Shown: positions 1 through 11,199 of the stretch, piece by piece
How the letters are laid out: each line of letters opens with the position of its first letter
Numbering within the stretch: the stretch's first letter is position 1
Assembly (NCBI RefSeq): GCF_933775445.1
Contig: NC_065875.1
Location: forward strand, 5,345,001-5,409,000
Direction: 5' to 3'
Length of the DNA stretch: 64,000 nucleotides
DNA from: Argentina anserina
Lineage: Eukaryota > Streptophyta > Magnoliopsida > Rosales > Rosaceae
Program-made: the position numbers and the translations under genes
The notes under the pieces: generated by a model
What the model was told of the DNA's origin: nothing
Seen by the model: only the letters and a program-made list of their open reading frames with translations
The model's database searches: none

Positions 1-1688
1 GAGAGGCTTCTCACAAACAGCTTTATTTGGAGGGAGGGAGATGAAGCAGCTCTCTCAACTCTCAAGTGGGGGGTTTAGGAGGAATTAGGGTTTTTGTAGT
101 TGGGAAATTACAATGTTGACACGATATTGCCTTTATATTGTACCTGTATTTAAAGACAATTTTAAAAAAAATTATTTTCAAGGAATACTTACTATAAAAA
201 TCACCTGAGCGGGCAAAACGGTCGCAAGGTAGAGCGCTTGGCGGATGTTAGCCGGTTTGTTCATTATAGATGTATAGTAGCATTTCAGTCACAATATATA
301 TAAGCATTTTAACTCCTACAGAGCCGCAGAGAATCGACATTCGTTGAACCCCTCATCCCTCTCCGGCGGCTTGCTCTAGCACCTAGTCGTCCATGTGTGG
401 GACTTTGTTGCCGTCGTGCTCCAAGTGTGACTTTTTTCTTGGGGAAAGCGGTTGTGGTGTGTGAAATGAAGAGTGGGGATATGACAGCGATGGTAGTGTG
501 GCGGCGTTGGCATGGCCATCTTGGTGTGGAGGATGTCAGATCAGTGTTAGGGCGATGTGGGATGTCATGGTAGATGCATTATGTGGGATGTGGGATGTTT
601 TAGTAGATGCAGTAATGCTCTAGTTAGACATCGAGTTCCTTATTTGGTCAAATGAACGCAGTTTTTTACGAGCAGAATGAAACTTATGCCCAATTTAAGA
701 ATGTTTTTCAGGCTGTTTTTGGAATTGCTTCTGCTTTTGAGTCCGACATATGGTGTTTAGTAAGACTCTGAAAAGTTGTTTTTAGCCAAAATTGCTTCTC
801 CTCAAAGCTGATATTGAGAAGTTACGATTTTGAGCTTCGGGAACTGCTTTTAGAGAAACACGGAACTACAGTAATTTTTAAAATGAAATATGGTTGTATG
901 CCAATTTTGTCTGACTTTTATTCTGCAAATTACATTGAAACAGTAAACACACACAATCCCTTCCCCCTGCCCTTTTTTGCTGTCAACAATTTATATCGTT
1001 CTCTTCTCTGCGTTTGCTCATCGAAAATAAGGTCAAAGCATCATTCATTCTCCATCTCCTTCAATCTTTAAGGGGCACGTGGCAGCCTAAAGATCGAGAC
1101 ACTCCATGTAATTATGTAGTCTTGTTGTTTCAATTGGGTCCGGTGCACAATCAAGTTTGCTCAATACTTTCGATTTTCAATTGATCCAGAGTAGTGTTTC
1201 TTGGATGATGAAGAATATTGAGGAACAAATGTGGACCGGGAACTACGATGCACATAAACTTTATCGGAGGTCCGATTCCCGCTTCAGAATCAGAATTAGA
1301 ATCAGAAGTGGAATCGCCCAGAAGCGCTCGAAACTGCACTCCTGAAAAAGAAGGTTTTGGAAGTGCGAGGGTTGAGTTTTTATAGTTTTCTTATCTTTTT
1401 TCCGGCTCTAATATAAATCTCTTTTAAAATCTTCATATTCTAAAGACTCGATAATTCATGAAGATAAATCAAAATCTAGAATTGAATGAAAACCTAGAAA
1501 ATATATAGTTGAAGCCTCGTTCAAGCAGGTTGAATGAGATTTGAAGATTTGTTTGAGTTTTTAGTTTTGTGTGAGAGAACAAGGGCATATAACATTATAG
1601 ATGAGTTTGATTTGGAGCAAGATACTGATTGAAACTAGATGAGTGAAAAATCAATGTTGTGGATTTTGGAGCTAGACTAGGATGAAGC

Positions 1689-1690
<2 letters not shown>
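1..1690. other. AT-rich intergenic DNA, no recognised gene
   Basis: No open reading frame here resembles a protein family I know. The longest (814-1071, plus) has low-complexity composition and no recognisable motif. The stretch is probably intergenic or old repeat DNA. Confidence 0.5.

Positions 1691-1772
<82 letters not shown>
1691..1772. repeat. (AG)n microsatellite, about 41 units
   Basis: An uninterrupted run of AG dinucleotides about 82 bp long, followed by tgcatagtcg. Length polymorphism is to be expected. It lies in non-coding DNA. Confidence 0.97.
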
Positions 1773-1774
<2 letters not shown>

Positions 1775-3806
1775 CATAGTCGTTCAACTTTGGGGTGCGA
1801 CGCTCATTGCAAAATGTAGATACATTTTAATTCCACATACTTGGTCAGTGTGATTGGAGAGATCCTCATATGTATGATGGATTAACTGAGAGGTGATGCG
1901 CATCATTTGTGGTTAACTACACTACTAGTATCATGTTAGTTATTGAAGTATTTGTGTTGTTTATTCTAGGTCATAACAAAATGTTTATTGAGTTCATTTT
2001 CTATCATATTGTTATTCTATAATGTTAGTAATTAATTTGTTGTTTTATATAATATATTTTTTGATATAAATATATATTATATTATTATGACACTTCTAAA
2101 ACGTACACGCTTCTAAAAAAATCACTTTCGCACCTCCAAACGCTTCGTTTCCGCGTACCCGCACCCGATTCCATGCAGCTTAAACTGGAAATGGGTTGTC
2201 TTGAACTTTGCTCTTTTGCTCTGTTTTGGGTTTCACATTCTGTCTTCGCCAAGGGAATGGGTTATAGGAATTCATGATTTGAACTTTGCTTTCTTCCACC
2301 CGAAAGCAACTGTAATGCAGAGTTGCAGTCAGATTTGATAGGTAGAAGAAGAAAATTTTATTCCAGAATAAAATCTAAAGTTGAGTTCCCAATAACTTAA
2401 TTTGGAGCAAGGATTCGACTTGATCAATCTCAAACAAGTATGGGTAATTAAGCAAGCTGCAAGCCATCATCATTAATCAACTCAAGCACATAGATAAACT
2501 TCAGTAATGATAACAATACCCTACCGTTATAATCAAGCTTTATAGGCAAGAGAGATATACTACTGAAGATAGGGAAATGAACCATGCAATGGGTTTCAGG
2601 AGGGAGATCATTAGCCAATTTTAGCAGGGGGAACCTGGATATTCTCAAAGAAAAATACGAATAAGGGAAATCTGGAAGTTTCAAGTAATTAAACTCATTA
2701 GGATAGTGAACAATCCAAGAAAACAAAATTATAAATTAAGAGAAGCTATTATTTTGAGTTCAGAAAGATGACACGTGAAATTATAAGTATGCATTAAAAT
2801 TATATTAAGTATCCATGTCTAATTTAGTAATCATACATATTCACATCATTTTTGGAAAACAGTTTATCAAACACCTTATCTACTTTCTATCACAGCAAAT
2901 TCAAAAATAATTTTGGCCATAGCAAAATCAAAAACAATTTTGGCCATAACAAAATCAAAAACAATTCTGCTCACAACACATTAATGTCAAACTAAGCCTT
3001 AGTGTTGCTTGTATTTTCCAATTACAACATAGTAGGAAAGCTTATAAACATAATAATATTATGGCTTTGCATGAGCATTATCTTTTTAGTAGATTGCAAA
3101 AATTGCAAAACAAATAATATAGCCAATGTTGTACGCAATACTAAATTATGCATATGCATGTTATGATGTATAGGTTATGATGTGACTTCTTATTTTATTT
3201 CAAGATGTTTTTACACTGCATGAGGCTTGGAGTTGGTACTATAAAAATGGTACAGAAACCGTTCATCCCGTACCGAATTCTGATGAATCGGTAAAATTTT
3301 CAGGTCCCGAACCTATATCTGTACCGAAAATATATAAATGGGATGGATCAGGTTCGATGAATCCGATACCGAATATTCCAGCCTAATTTGATATTTAGGT
3401 TCTATGTGTTTTACTTGACTTATGCGGTTTTATTAATCTCAACGGTGTGAGGCTGCCATTCTTAAAATCTATTTCAGGAAAATAACAAAAAACAGGTCTG
3501 TCAAGAATAAAAAGGTGACACATTCAGATAGTTTATGTAGTAGTACAAACTATTTTTCATATGCGTGTATTCTCCTCCATATAAACTCGTATTTGGAGAA
3601 GAATAACAGCGACTTCCCATCTTCTCCCAGGTTCATGCACAAATATTGAAATACTATCCAACCAGAAAATTTAGGGTGTTGACGACTTGGCGTACAGAAG
3701 TCCACACTGACATTCCATATATATACTTGTGCATCTCTATTTTCCGCCGCATATTCATTTCTCCCCATATCATTCGGGACCTACCCCCAAGTCTGGCCAA
3801 GCTCTT
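1773..3806. other. AT-rich intergenic DNA with a short internal tandem repeat
   Basis: No gene recognised. At about 2896-2977 a unit containing aattttggccat with caaaatcaaaaac is repeated about three times in tandem. At about 3240-3395 a stretch rich in taccg/ccgaac motifs resembles degenerate hAT subterminal DNA, but I could not find paired ends. Confidence 0.4.
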
Positions 3807-3814
3807 GTTGGCTC
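3807..3814. repeat. Left 8-bp target-site duplication (GTTGGCTC) of the 4.6-kb hAT element
   Basis: GTTGGCTC directly precedes the terminal inverted repeat and is repeated exactly at 8415-8422. Eight-bp duplications are the signature of hAT transposition. Confidence 0.92.
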
Positions 3815-6800
3815 TAGGGGTGGACAAACTGACCCGAAAACCGAAAAAAACCGGACCTGAATCCAAACTGAATCCGAACAAACCGAAATCTGAATCAAAC
3901 CAAACCGAAATCTGAATCAAACCGAACCGAAAATAAAAAAACTGAACCGAACCGATTCTATTTGGGTTGGGTTTTGGGTTCAGTCCCTTAGAAACCGAAC
4001 CGACTCGAACAACCCGAAGTCAATGGTAAACGTTACAAAACGATATCATTTTGTCATATTTATAATTTTACATTATTATTTTTTTTTAATTAAAAAAATA
4101 GTGTGGTCGGCCTCACAGCCGCACATAATTTCTAACCTAATTGACCTAATGTATAAGAGGCGCATTATTTAGCTGTCTTGCTTCCTTCATAATGCGATAG
4201 TTTTATTTTAAACCTAATATAAATGTTATGATACATTAGTTGATACTTAGGAAATCGCCAACTCTAATTCGAAATATGATCGATCGACACCAGCAGATGT
4301 GATTGGTATATATATTTAGGGACCCCGTAAAAATTTCGTCCGTTTTGGACATGGTTTGACCGTTCGTACCTATGGTTAACTAAAAAAGAGGCGTTTTCAC
4401 ATATTGAAACCCTATTGACCGAGGCTTTGCAAAATATATTTCTTTAGTGCGACCGCGCATGGTAGATTACAAAAATTAAGTGATTTCAGATATGCAAACA
4501 GCTTTCGGCGTTCGCATATTTGTAATAGGTCCTCCCTTATGGCATAATAGTGGTGTTTTCGATTTACCAAAAATTCTGACGGTTAAATGAGGTCCGAATT
4601 GGATGAAATTTTTATAGGGTCACTAAATATATATACCGATTACATCGGCTGGTGTCGATCGATCCCTAGAAGTTTCCTTCACATAGTCACTTCATAATGC
4701 GATAGTTTTATTTTAAACCTAATATAAAGGTTATGATACATTAGTTGACACTTAGGTGATCGTCAACTCTAATTCGAAATATGGTCGATCGACACCAGCA
4801 GATGTGATTGGTATATATATTTAGGGACCCCGTAAAAATTTCGTCCATTTTGGACATGGTTTGACCGTTCGTACCTACGGTTAACTAAAAAAGAGGCGTT
4901 TTCACATATTGAAACCCTATTGACCGGGGCTTTGCTAAATATATTTCTTTAGTGCGACCGCGCATGATAGATAACAAAAATTAGGTGATTTCAGATATGC
5001 AAACGGCTTTCGGCGTTCGCATATTTGTAATAGGTCCTCCCTTATGACATAATAGTGGTGCTTTCGATTTACCAAAAATTCTGATGGTTAAATGAGGTCC
5101 GAATTGGATGAAATTTTTATAGGGTCACTAAATATATATACCGATTACATCGGCTGGTGTCGATCGATCCCTAGAAGTTTCCTTCATATAGTCGCTTCAT
5201 AATGCGATCGTTTTATTTTAAACCTAATATAAAGGTTATGATACATTAGTTGACACTTAGGTGATCGTCAACTCTAATTCGAAATATGGTCGATCGACAC
5301 CAGCAGATGAGATTGGTATATATATTTAGGGACCCCGTAAAAATTTCGTCCATTTTGGACATGGTTTGACCGTTCGTACCTACGGTTAACTAAAAAAGAT
5401 GCGTTTTCACATATTGAAACCCCATTGACCGGGGCTTTGCCAAATATATTTCTTTAGTGCGACCGCGCATGATAAGTAACAAAAATTAGGTGATTTCAGA
5501 TATGCAAATGGCTTTCGGCGTTCGCATATTTGTAATAGGTCCTCCCTTTATGGCATAATAGTGATGTTTTCGATTTACCAAAAATTCCGACGGTTCCGAA
5601 TTAGATGAAATTTTTATAGGGTCACTAAATATATATAACGATCACATCGGCTGGTATCGATCGATCTCTAGAAGTTTCCTTCATATAGTCGCTTCATAAT
5701 GCGATAGTTTTATTTTAAACCTAATATAAAGGTTATGATACATTAGTTGACACTTAGGTGATCGTCAACTCTAATTTGAAATATGGTTGATTGACACCAG
5801 CAGATGTGATTGGTAAATATATTTAGGGACCCCGTAAAAATTTCATCCATTTTGGACATGGTTTGACCGTTCGTACCTACGGTTAACTAAAAAAGAGGCG
5901 TTTTCACATATTGAAACCCTATTGACCGGGGCTTTGCTAAATAGATTTCTTCAGTGCGACCCCGCATGATAAGTAACAAAAATTAGGTGATTTCAGATGT
6001 GCAAACGGCTTTCGGCGTTCGCATATTTGTAATAGGTCCTCCCTTATGGCATAATAGTGGTGTTTTCGATTTACCAAAAATTCTGACGGTTAAATGAGGT
6101 CCGAATTGGATGAAATTTTTATAGGGTTACTAAATATATATACCGATTACATCAGCTGGTGTCGATCGATCCCTAGAAGTTTGTTTCATATAGTCGCTTC
6201 ATAATGCGATAGTTTTATTTTAAACCTAATATAAATGTTATGATACATTAGTTGACACTTAGGAAATCGCCAACTCTAATTCGAAATATGATCGATCGAC
6301 ACCAGCAGATGTGATTGGTATATATATTTAGATACCCCGTAAAAATTTCGTTCGTTTTGGACATGGTTTGACCGTTCGTACCTACGATTAAGTAAAAAAG
6401 AGGCGTTTTCACATATTGAAACCCTATTGACCGGGGCTTTGCCAAATATATTTCTTTAGTGCGACCACGCATGATAGATAACAAAAATTAGGTGATTTCA
6501 GATATGTAAACGGCTTTCGGCGTTCGCATATTTGTAATAGGTCCTCCCTTAGGGCATAATAGTGGTGTTTTCGATTTACCAAAAATTATGACGGTTAAAT
6601 GAGGTCCGAATTGGATGAAATTTTTATAGGGTCACTAAATATATATACCGATTACATCGGCTAGTGTCGATTGATCCCTAGAAGTTTCCTTCATATAGTC
6701 GCTTCATAATGCGATAGTTTTATTTTAAACCTAATATAAAGGTTATGATACATTAGTTGACACTTAGGTGATCGTCAACTCTAATTCGAAATATGGTCGA

Positions 6801-8414
6801 TCGACACCAGCAGATGAGATTGGTATATATATTTAGGGATCCCGTAAAAATTTCGTCCATTTTGGACATGGTTTGACCGTTCGTACCTACGGTTAACTAA
6901 AAAAGAGGCGTTTTCACATATTGAAACCCCATTGACCGGGGCTTTGCCAAATATATTTCTTTAGTGCGACCGCGCATGATAAATTACAAAAATTAGGTGA
7001 TGTCAGATATGCAAATGGCTTTCGGCGTTCGCATATTTGTAATAGGTCATCCCTTATGGCAGAATAGTGATGTTTTCGATTTACCAAAAATTCCGACGGT
7101 TAAATGAGGTCCGAATTGGATGAAATTTTTATAGGGTCACTAAATATATATAACGATCACATCGGCTGGTGTCGATCGATCCCTAGTAGTTTCCTTCATA
7201 TAGTCGCTTCATAATGCGATAGTTTTATTTTAAACCTAATATAAAGGTTATGATACATTAGTTGACACTTAGGTGATCGTCAACTCTAATTCGAAATATG
7301 GTCGATCGACACCAGCAGATGTGATTGGTATATATATTTAGGGACCCCGTAAAAATTTCGTCCATTTTGGACATGGTTTGACCGTTCGTACCTACGGTCA
7401 ACCAAAAAAGAGGCGTTTTCACATAATAAAACCTCATTGACCGGGGTTTTGCCAAATAGATTTCTTCAGTGCAACCCCGCATGATAAGTAACAAAAATTA
7501 GGTGACTTCAGATATGCAAACGGTTTTCGGCGCTCGCATCTTTGTAATGGATTCTCCTTTAGGACAAATTAGTGGTGTTTTCAGTTTACCGGAAATTCTG
7601 ACGGTCAAACTAGGTCCGAATTGGATGAAATTTTTACATGGTCACTAAATATATATACTGATCACATCGGATGGTGTCGATCGATCCCTAATAGTTTACT
7701 TCATATAGTCGCTTCATAATGCGATAGTTTTATTATAAATCTAATATAAAGGTATGATACATTAGTGGACACTTCAGCAATCGATAACTCCAGTTCGAAA
7801 TATGGTCGATCGACACCAGCAAATGTGATCAGTATATATATTTAGGGAACCCGTAAAAATTTCGTCTGATTTGGATATTGATTGATCGTCCATACTTATG
7901 GTCAAGAAAAAGGCGTTTTGACATTAAAATCCTCATTGACTGGGGCTTTGCCAAATGGAATTTTTTGGTGCGACCGCACACAATCGGTGACAAAAATTAG
8001 GTGATTTCATATATGCAAACGACTTTTAGTGTTCGCATATTGGTAATGGGTCTTCTCTTATGACATAATAGTGTTGTTTTCGGGTAAAAACCCATCGGGT
8101 TTGCGGGCCTCGAAGAGCTTTTCAGATCCACGGGCTAAATGATGAGGCATAAGTCAATTAGGTATGAAATAATCATTAGACTATTAGTTTTTCATCTTTA
8201 TGTTAAATTTTGTACTTTTAAAATTAATACATAATATTACGTATTTTACATACGGGTAAAACCGAAAAAAAAACCGAACCGTATGGGTTGGATTGGGTTG
8301 TGGGTCACAGTCTCTAAAATAGAAAAACCGAACCGAACCGAACCGAATTTAAAATTTGAGTTGGGTTATGGGTTTTGTCCAAAACCGAACCGAATGGACC
8401 CATGTCCACCCCTA
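3815..8414. mobile_element. Non-autonomous hAT element, 4600 bp, carrying a satellite-like array
   Basis: The left end reads TAGGGGTGGACA (3815-3826) and the right end is its exact reverse complement TGTCCACCCCTA (8403-8414). GTTGGCTC flanks both ends. Subterminal DNA on both sides is dense in aaccgaacc/ggttcgg-type motifs (about 3830-4020 and 8250-8400), as in many plant hAT elements, where such repeats bind the transposase (family knowledge). No ORF inside resembles a hAT transposase, so mobilisation would need a partner in trans. Most of the interior (about 4183-8085) is a tandem array of ~505-bp monomers. The superfamily call is firm from the ends and the 8-bp duplication. Confidence 0.9.
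4183..8085. repeat. Tandem array of about eight ~505-bp foldback-like monomers
   Basis: The anchor cttcataatgcgat recurs at 4185, 4690, 5195, 5692, 6197, 6702, 7207 and 7712, so periods are 505, 505, 497, 505, 505, 505 and 505 bp. The fourth interval is short because about 8 bp are missing near 5588. The last unit (7712 to about 8085) is incomplete and the most diverged. Each monomer contains an imperfect inverted repeat: the arm with gatcgatcgacaccagcaga and tatttagggaccc faces an arm with gggtcactaaatata and ggtgtcgatcgatcccta about 300 bp away. Short minus-strand ORFs at 6248-6484 and 7258-7494 are only repeat sequence read in frame. Confidence 0.93.
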
Positions 8415-8422
8415 GTTGGCTC
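8415..8422. repeat. Right 8-bp target-site duplication (GTTGGCTC)
   Basis: Exact copy of 3807-3814, directly after the right terminal inverted repeat. Confidence 0.92.
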
Positions 8423-8784
8423 TTCCGCGGGCTAACGTTGCTCATCTTGTTCTTATTCGTCTTTTGTTTTCTTCGCCACCCGTTCAACTTAGAATTCATG
8501 TGCCGTATGCGAGGTTGGGGTCTTCTTCATTCTAGGCTGCTGCGACCACACCCTATGGTGGTGGTTTGATTGGCCAACCATGAGGCAAGCATTACCCGGA
8601 GACATTGTCTCAACTTTTTTCAGTCTTCACCACTTCGCAAAGTGACCTGAAGTTGCAGATCTAGTTTTTCGATACTTAAAACTTTGTCCCAGACGATGAT
8701 GTTGTTTCCTTTTGTCCTTTAGTAGATTAGTGAGGGTATATAAAGACCGTGTTAGTCAAACCCAAACTCCCTAAACTCACCAAG

Positions 8785-9999
8785 ATGGAGAGGAAGACCA
8801 TCTTCCGTAAAGTCGACTCCCCCTCCTCCTCCTCCGCCGCGGAAGCCGTAGCCAATATAGAAGACCTCTTAATAAAAATCCTTCTCTTTGTGCCAGCTTC
8901 ATCAGCTGTTTATGTCAAATGCTTCTCCAAATATTGGTATTCTCTCATCTCAAACTTTGACTTACGTCGTTACCACACTCTCCAAAACCTGAACCCAAAA
9001 GTTTCTGCTTTCATCTCCAACACCACCTAAGACTACACCTTCATGTCCCTCCATAAAAACCCATCATTTTGTCATGACCATCAACGCTCTATCAACCCTT
9101 TCAAAACTCTCAACAGCTTCAACAACTGTGCTCAAGGCGACTATAATGAGTTTGGATTGAAGATTCTTCAGTCTTGCAATGGCCTATTTCTCTGCATTCC
9201 GTCTCTAAACACATAAGACCATATCAATATCATCCCACCTTGGAATACTATTCTCTCTATATTGTCAATCCCACCACCAACGAATTCGTGGCTCTTTCAC
9301 CTCCCAGGGTTGCGATGACTAATATTTTCGAGCGGTATGCTCTTGCATTTGACCCTTTTAAATTGACTCATTACAAGGTGGTCTGCATTAATACCATTTT
9401 CAAGCACAAATGGCTGCACCAGGTGGACGTTTATTCGTTTGAGACTCAAATTTGGAGGCTTCTCGAGACGCATTTCGCCTCCAGGGACGTTGATTTGCGC
9501 TTAGACAGCAGGAGCACGGAAGGAGGTGTGTACTGCAATGGCTTAGTTCATTGGATAAGAGAGACGAGACAGAGGTTTCGATTCGTGTTGGCATTTGGGG
9601 GGGGGGGGGGGGGGGGGTAAACAATTTGGTAAGAAAGAATGCGAATATGGTGTATTCCTATGACATAGATGAGGAACGCTTTGGACTTGACATTCCTAGC
9701 GCTCCTCTAGTTGAAGTTTCCGAAATTTGATCATAGGTATTTTGGGGAATCTGGTGGTCGTTTGTTTTTTTATTGATGTATATAAGGACTGTTCATCAAA
9801 CAATCACTTATATATGGATTGTAATGCTGAAATTGATGTCATGGAGATGAGGAAGGACTACTATGGTTGGTTTGTCAAGTATCATGTCGATCTTGATCTG
9901 GTTGTAGCTACATTCTGGGGCTACTATGATCAGTTTTCTCGTTTTTATATCTTGTTTCTTGGTGAAGAGGGAAAAGAGGAACAAGATCAACAACACTAG
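8785..9999 (+). pseudogene. F-box protein pseudogene (F-box plus F-box-associated domain, At5g07610-like)
   Basis: F-box proteins are substrate receptors of SCF ubiquitin ligases. The reading starts at the ATG at 8785. It gives an F-box with EDLLIKILLFVPASS followed by VKCFSKYWYSLIS, the usual position of the motif. A TAA at 9028-9030 interrupts the frame, which then continues with ILQSCNGLFLC. At about 9205-9215 the reading moves to another frame with IVNPTTNEFVALSPPR, YALAFDP, VDVYSFETQIWRLL and GVYCNGLVHWI, all typical of the F-box-associated beta-propeller domain. A run of 21 G (9597-9617) and a TAA then break it again. The tail reads FFIDVYK and YYGWFVKYHVDLD, the usual C-terminal part, and ends at 9999. 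With at least one stop and two or more frame changes it is a pseudogene, unless the poly-G length is a sequencing error. I infer that it was a single-exon gene. Confidence 0.85.
9597..9617. repeat. Poly-G run of 21
   Basis: Uninterrupted homopolymer inside the F-box pseudogene. Read as coding it gives a glycine run followed by TAA. Its length may be an assembly error or a real slippage expansion. Confidence 0.95.
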
Positions 10000-10175
10000 G
10001 AGGAGATTTCTTCATCTCTTTTGTTCTACGTTCCTGGTAAGGTCATATCATATAATCTCATGAGTAAGGCCTTTAAGACATGTGGACTTGGACGTTAATG
10101 GCTATTTTCTAATAGGGGAAATAGTTATAGTTACATGGTGACTTTAGCTTGTCTCTGATGCTCTATCGATGAATC

Positions 10176-10713
10176 TAGAGGTGGCAAGTAGGTCGAAAAG
10201 CCTAAACACGGCATGGGTTCGGCCCGTTAAAAATCAGACCGGCATGACCTGAGTCCGTTAGTGGCTCGAGCACGATAAATTCATGGGCCAGGCCGTTAAA
10301 CATATAATTTTATATTATTTATAGAAAAATTTAAATAATTATAATAATGAGAATTGAATATTAGATTTTTTAAATATAAACTTCTTGATTATTTCATTAT
10401 TTTAATTATATTATTCCACAAATATCATCAAAGTAGTTATTAAAAAGTCATAATTTTGACATATATAATGTTTTAAAAATAAGATTATCGAATGTGTTAT
10501 ATTATTTTATTTATTTTACTATTTTAAATAAATAGTTATATAAAATAAATATTCTAATTACACTATTTATTTTAATTGTGTCTTATAATGCTAATGGGCC
10601 GGACTGACCCGGTTTTTGACCCAGGTTGGGCCGGAACCCGGCCCGACATGGGTTTGGGCCGTGGGCCGGACCGGGCATAATATTTAAGCAAATTGGCCCG
10701 TTTGCTACCTCTA
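10176..10713. mobile_element. hAT MITE, 538 bp, with 8-bp target duplication GATGAATC
   Basis: The left end TAGAGGTGGCAAG pairs with the right end TTTGCTACCTCTA as an imperfect inverted repeat. GATGAATC is duplicated exactly at 10168-10175 and 10714-10721. Subterminal DNA on both sides is rich in ggcccg/gggccg motifs and the centre is very AT-rich. There is no coding capacity. Its ends differ from those of the 3815-8414 element, so it is a separate hAT family. Confidence 0.9.
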
Positions 10714-10861
10714 GATGAATCTATCTGGAATGCTTCTTGCTATTGCTTGTAGGTTGTGCATGGAGAGGGGAATTATTACTCACTAATTTCAGTTGTATGT
10801 GGTAGATTTTTATGTGTGGTGTATATATAAACGACAATTCTACTAAGGGATCAATTTTTTT

Positions 10862-11195
10862 GGTATTTTAAAGAGATGGCTCATTAACTAACTTTTCAAT
10901 TACATTTCTATATCTCCACCATTCAACTTTTAAGGTCTAATATGTAGATCATCTCTGTAAAATTTCAGCCAAAATAGTGATCATTAAGGTATCAAACTAG
11001 TGAAAGCAATAGACATTTCAAATATGAACCGTTCATGTCTTTAAGTTTAAATCCCAATTTTAAATGCCTTAAAGACCTTCAATTTTGCTAAAATTTTATA
11101 TAGGCGATTTACACATTAGACCCTAAAAGTTAAACGGTGGAAATGTTGAAATGTAATTGAAAAGTTGGTTAAGTGACCTATTCCTTTTGAAATGA
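10862..11195. mobile_element. Foldback MITE-like repeat with long inverted arms
   Basis: The left arm (about 10862-10990) contains aacttttcaattacatttc, then ccaccattcaacttttaagg and aaaatttcagc. The right arm (about 11070-11195) gives the same order on the opposite strand: ggtctaatgtg, aaaattttagc and aacttttcaattacatttc in reverse complement. The arms are roughly 80% alike by eye. No certain target duplication was found, so the exact ends and superfamily are open. Confidence 0.65.
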
Positions 11196-11199
11196 AATA

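Noticed and set aside
6248..7494. Two similar 78-codon minus-strand ORFs as a gene pair
   Set aside because: They are the same phase of two monomers of the tandem array; other monomers are broken in this frame.
4183..8085. Regular repeats that might be a CRISPR-like array
   Set aside because: The unit is ~505 bp with no short repeat-spacer pattern, and it lies in a plant hAT element.
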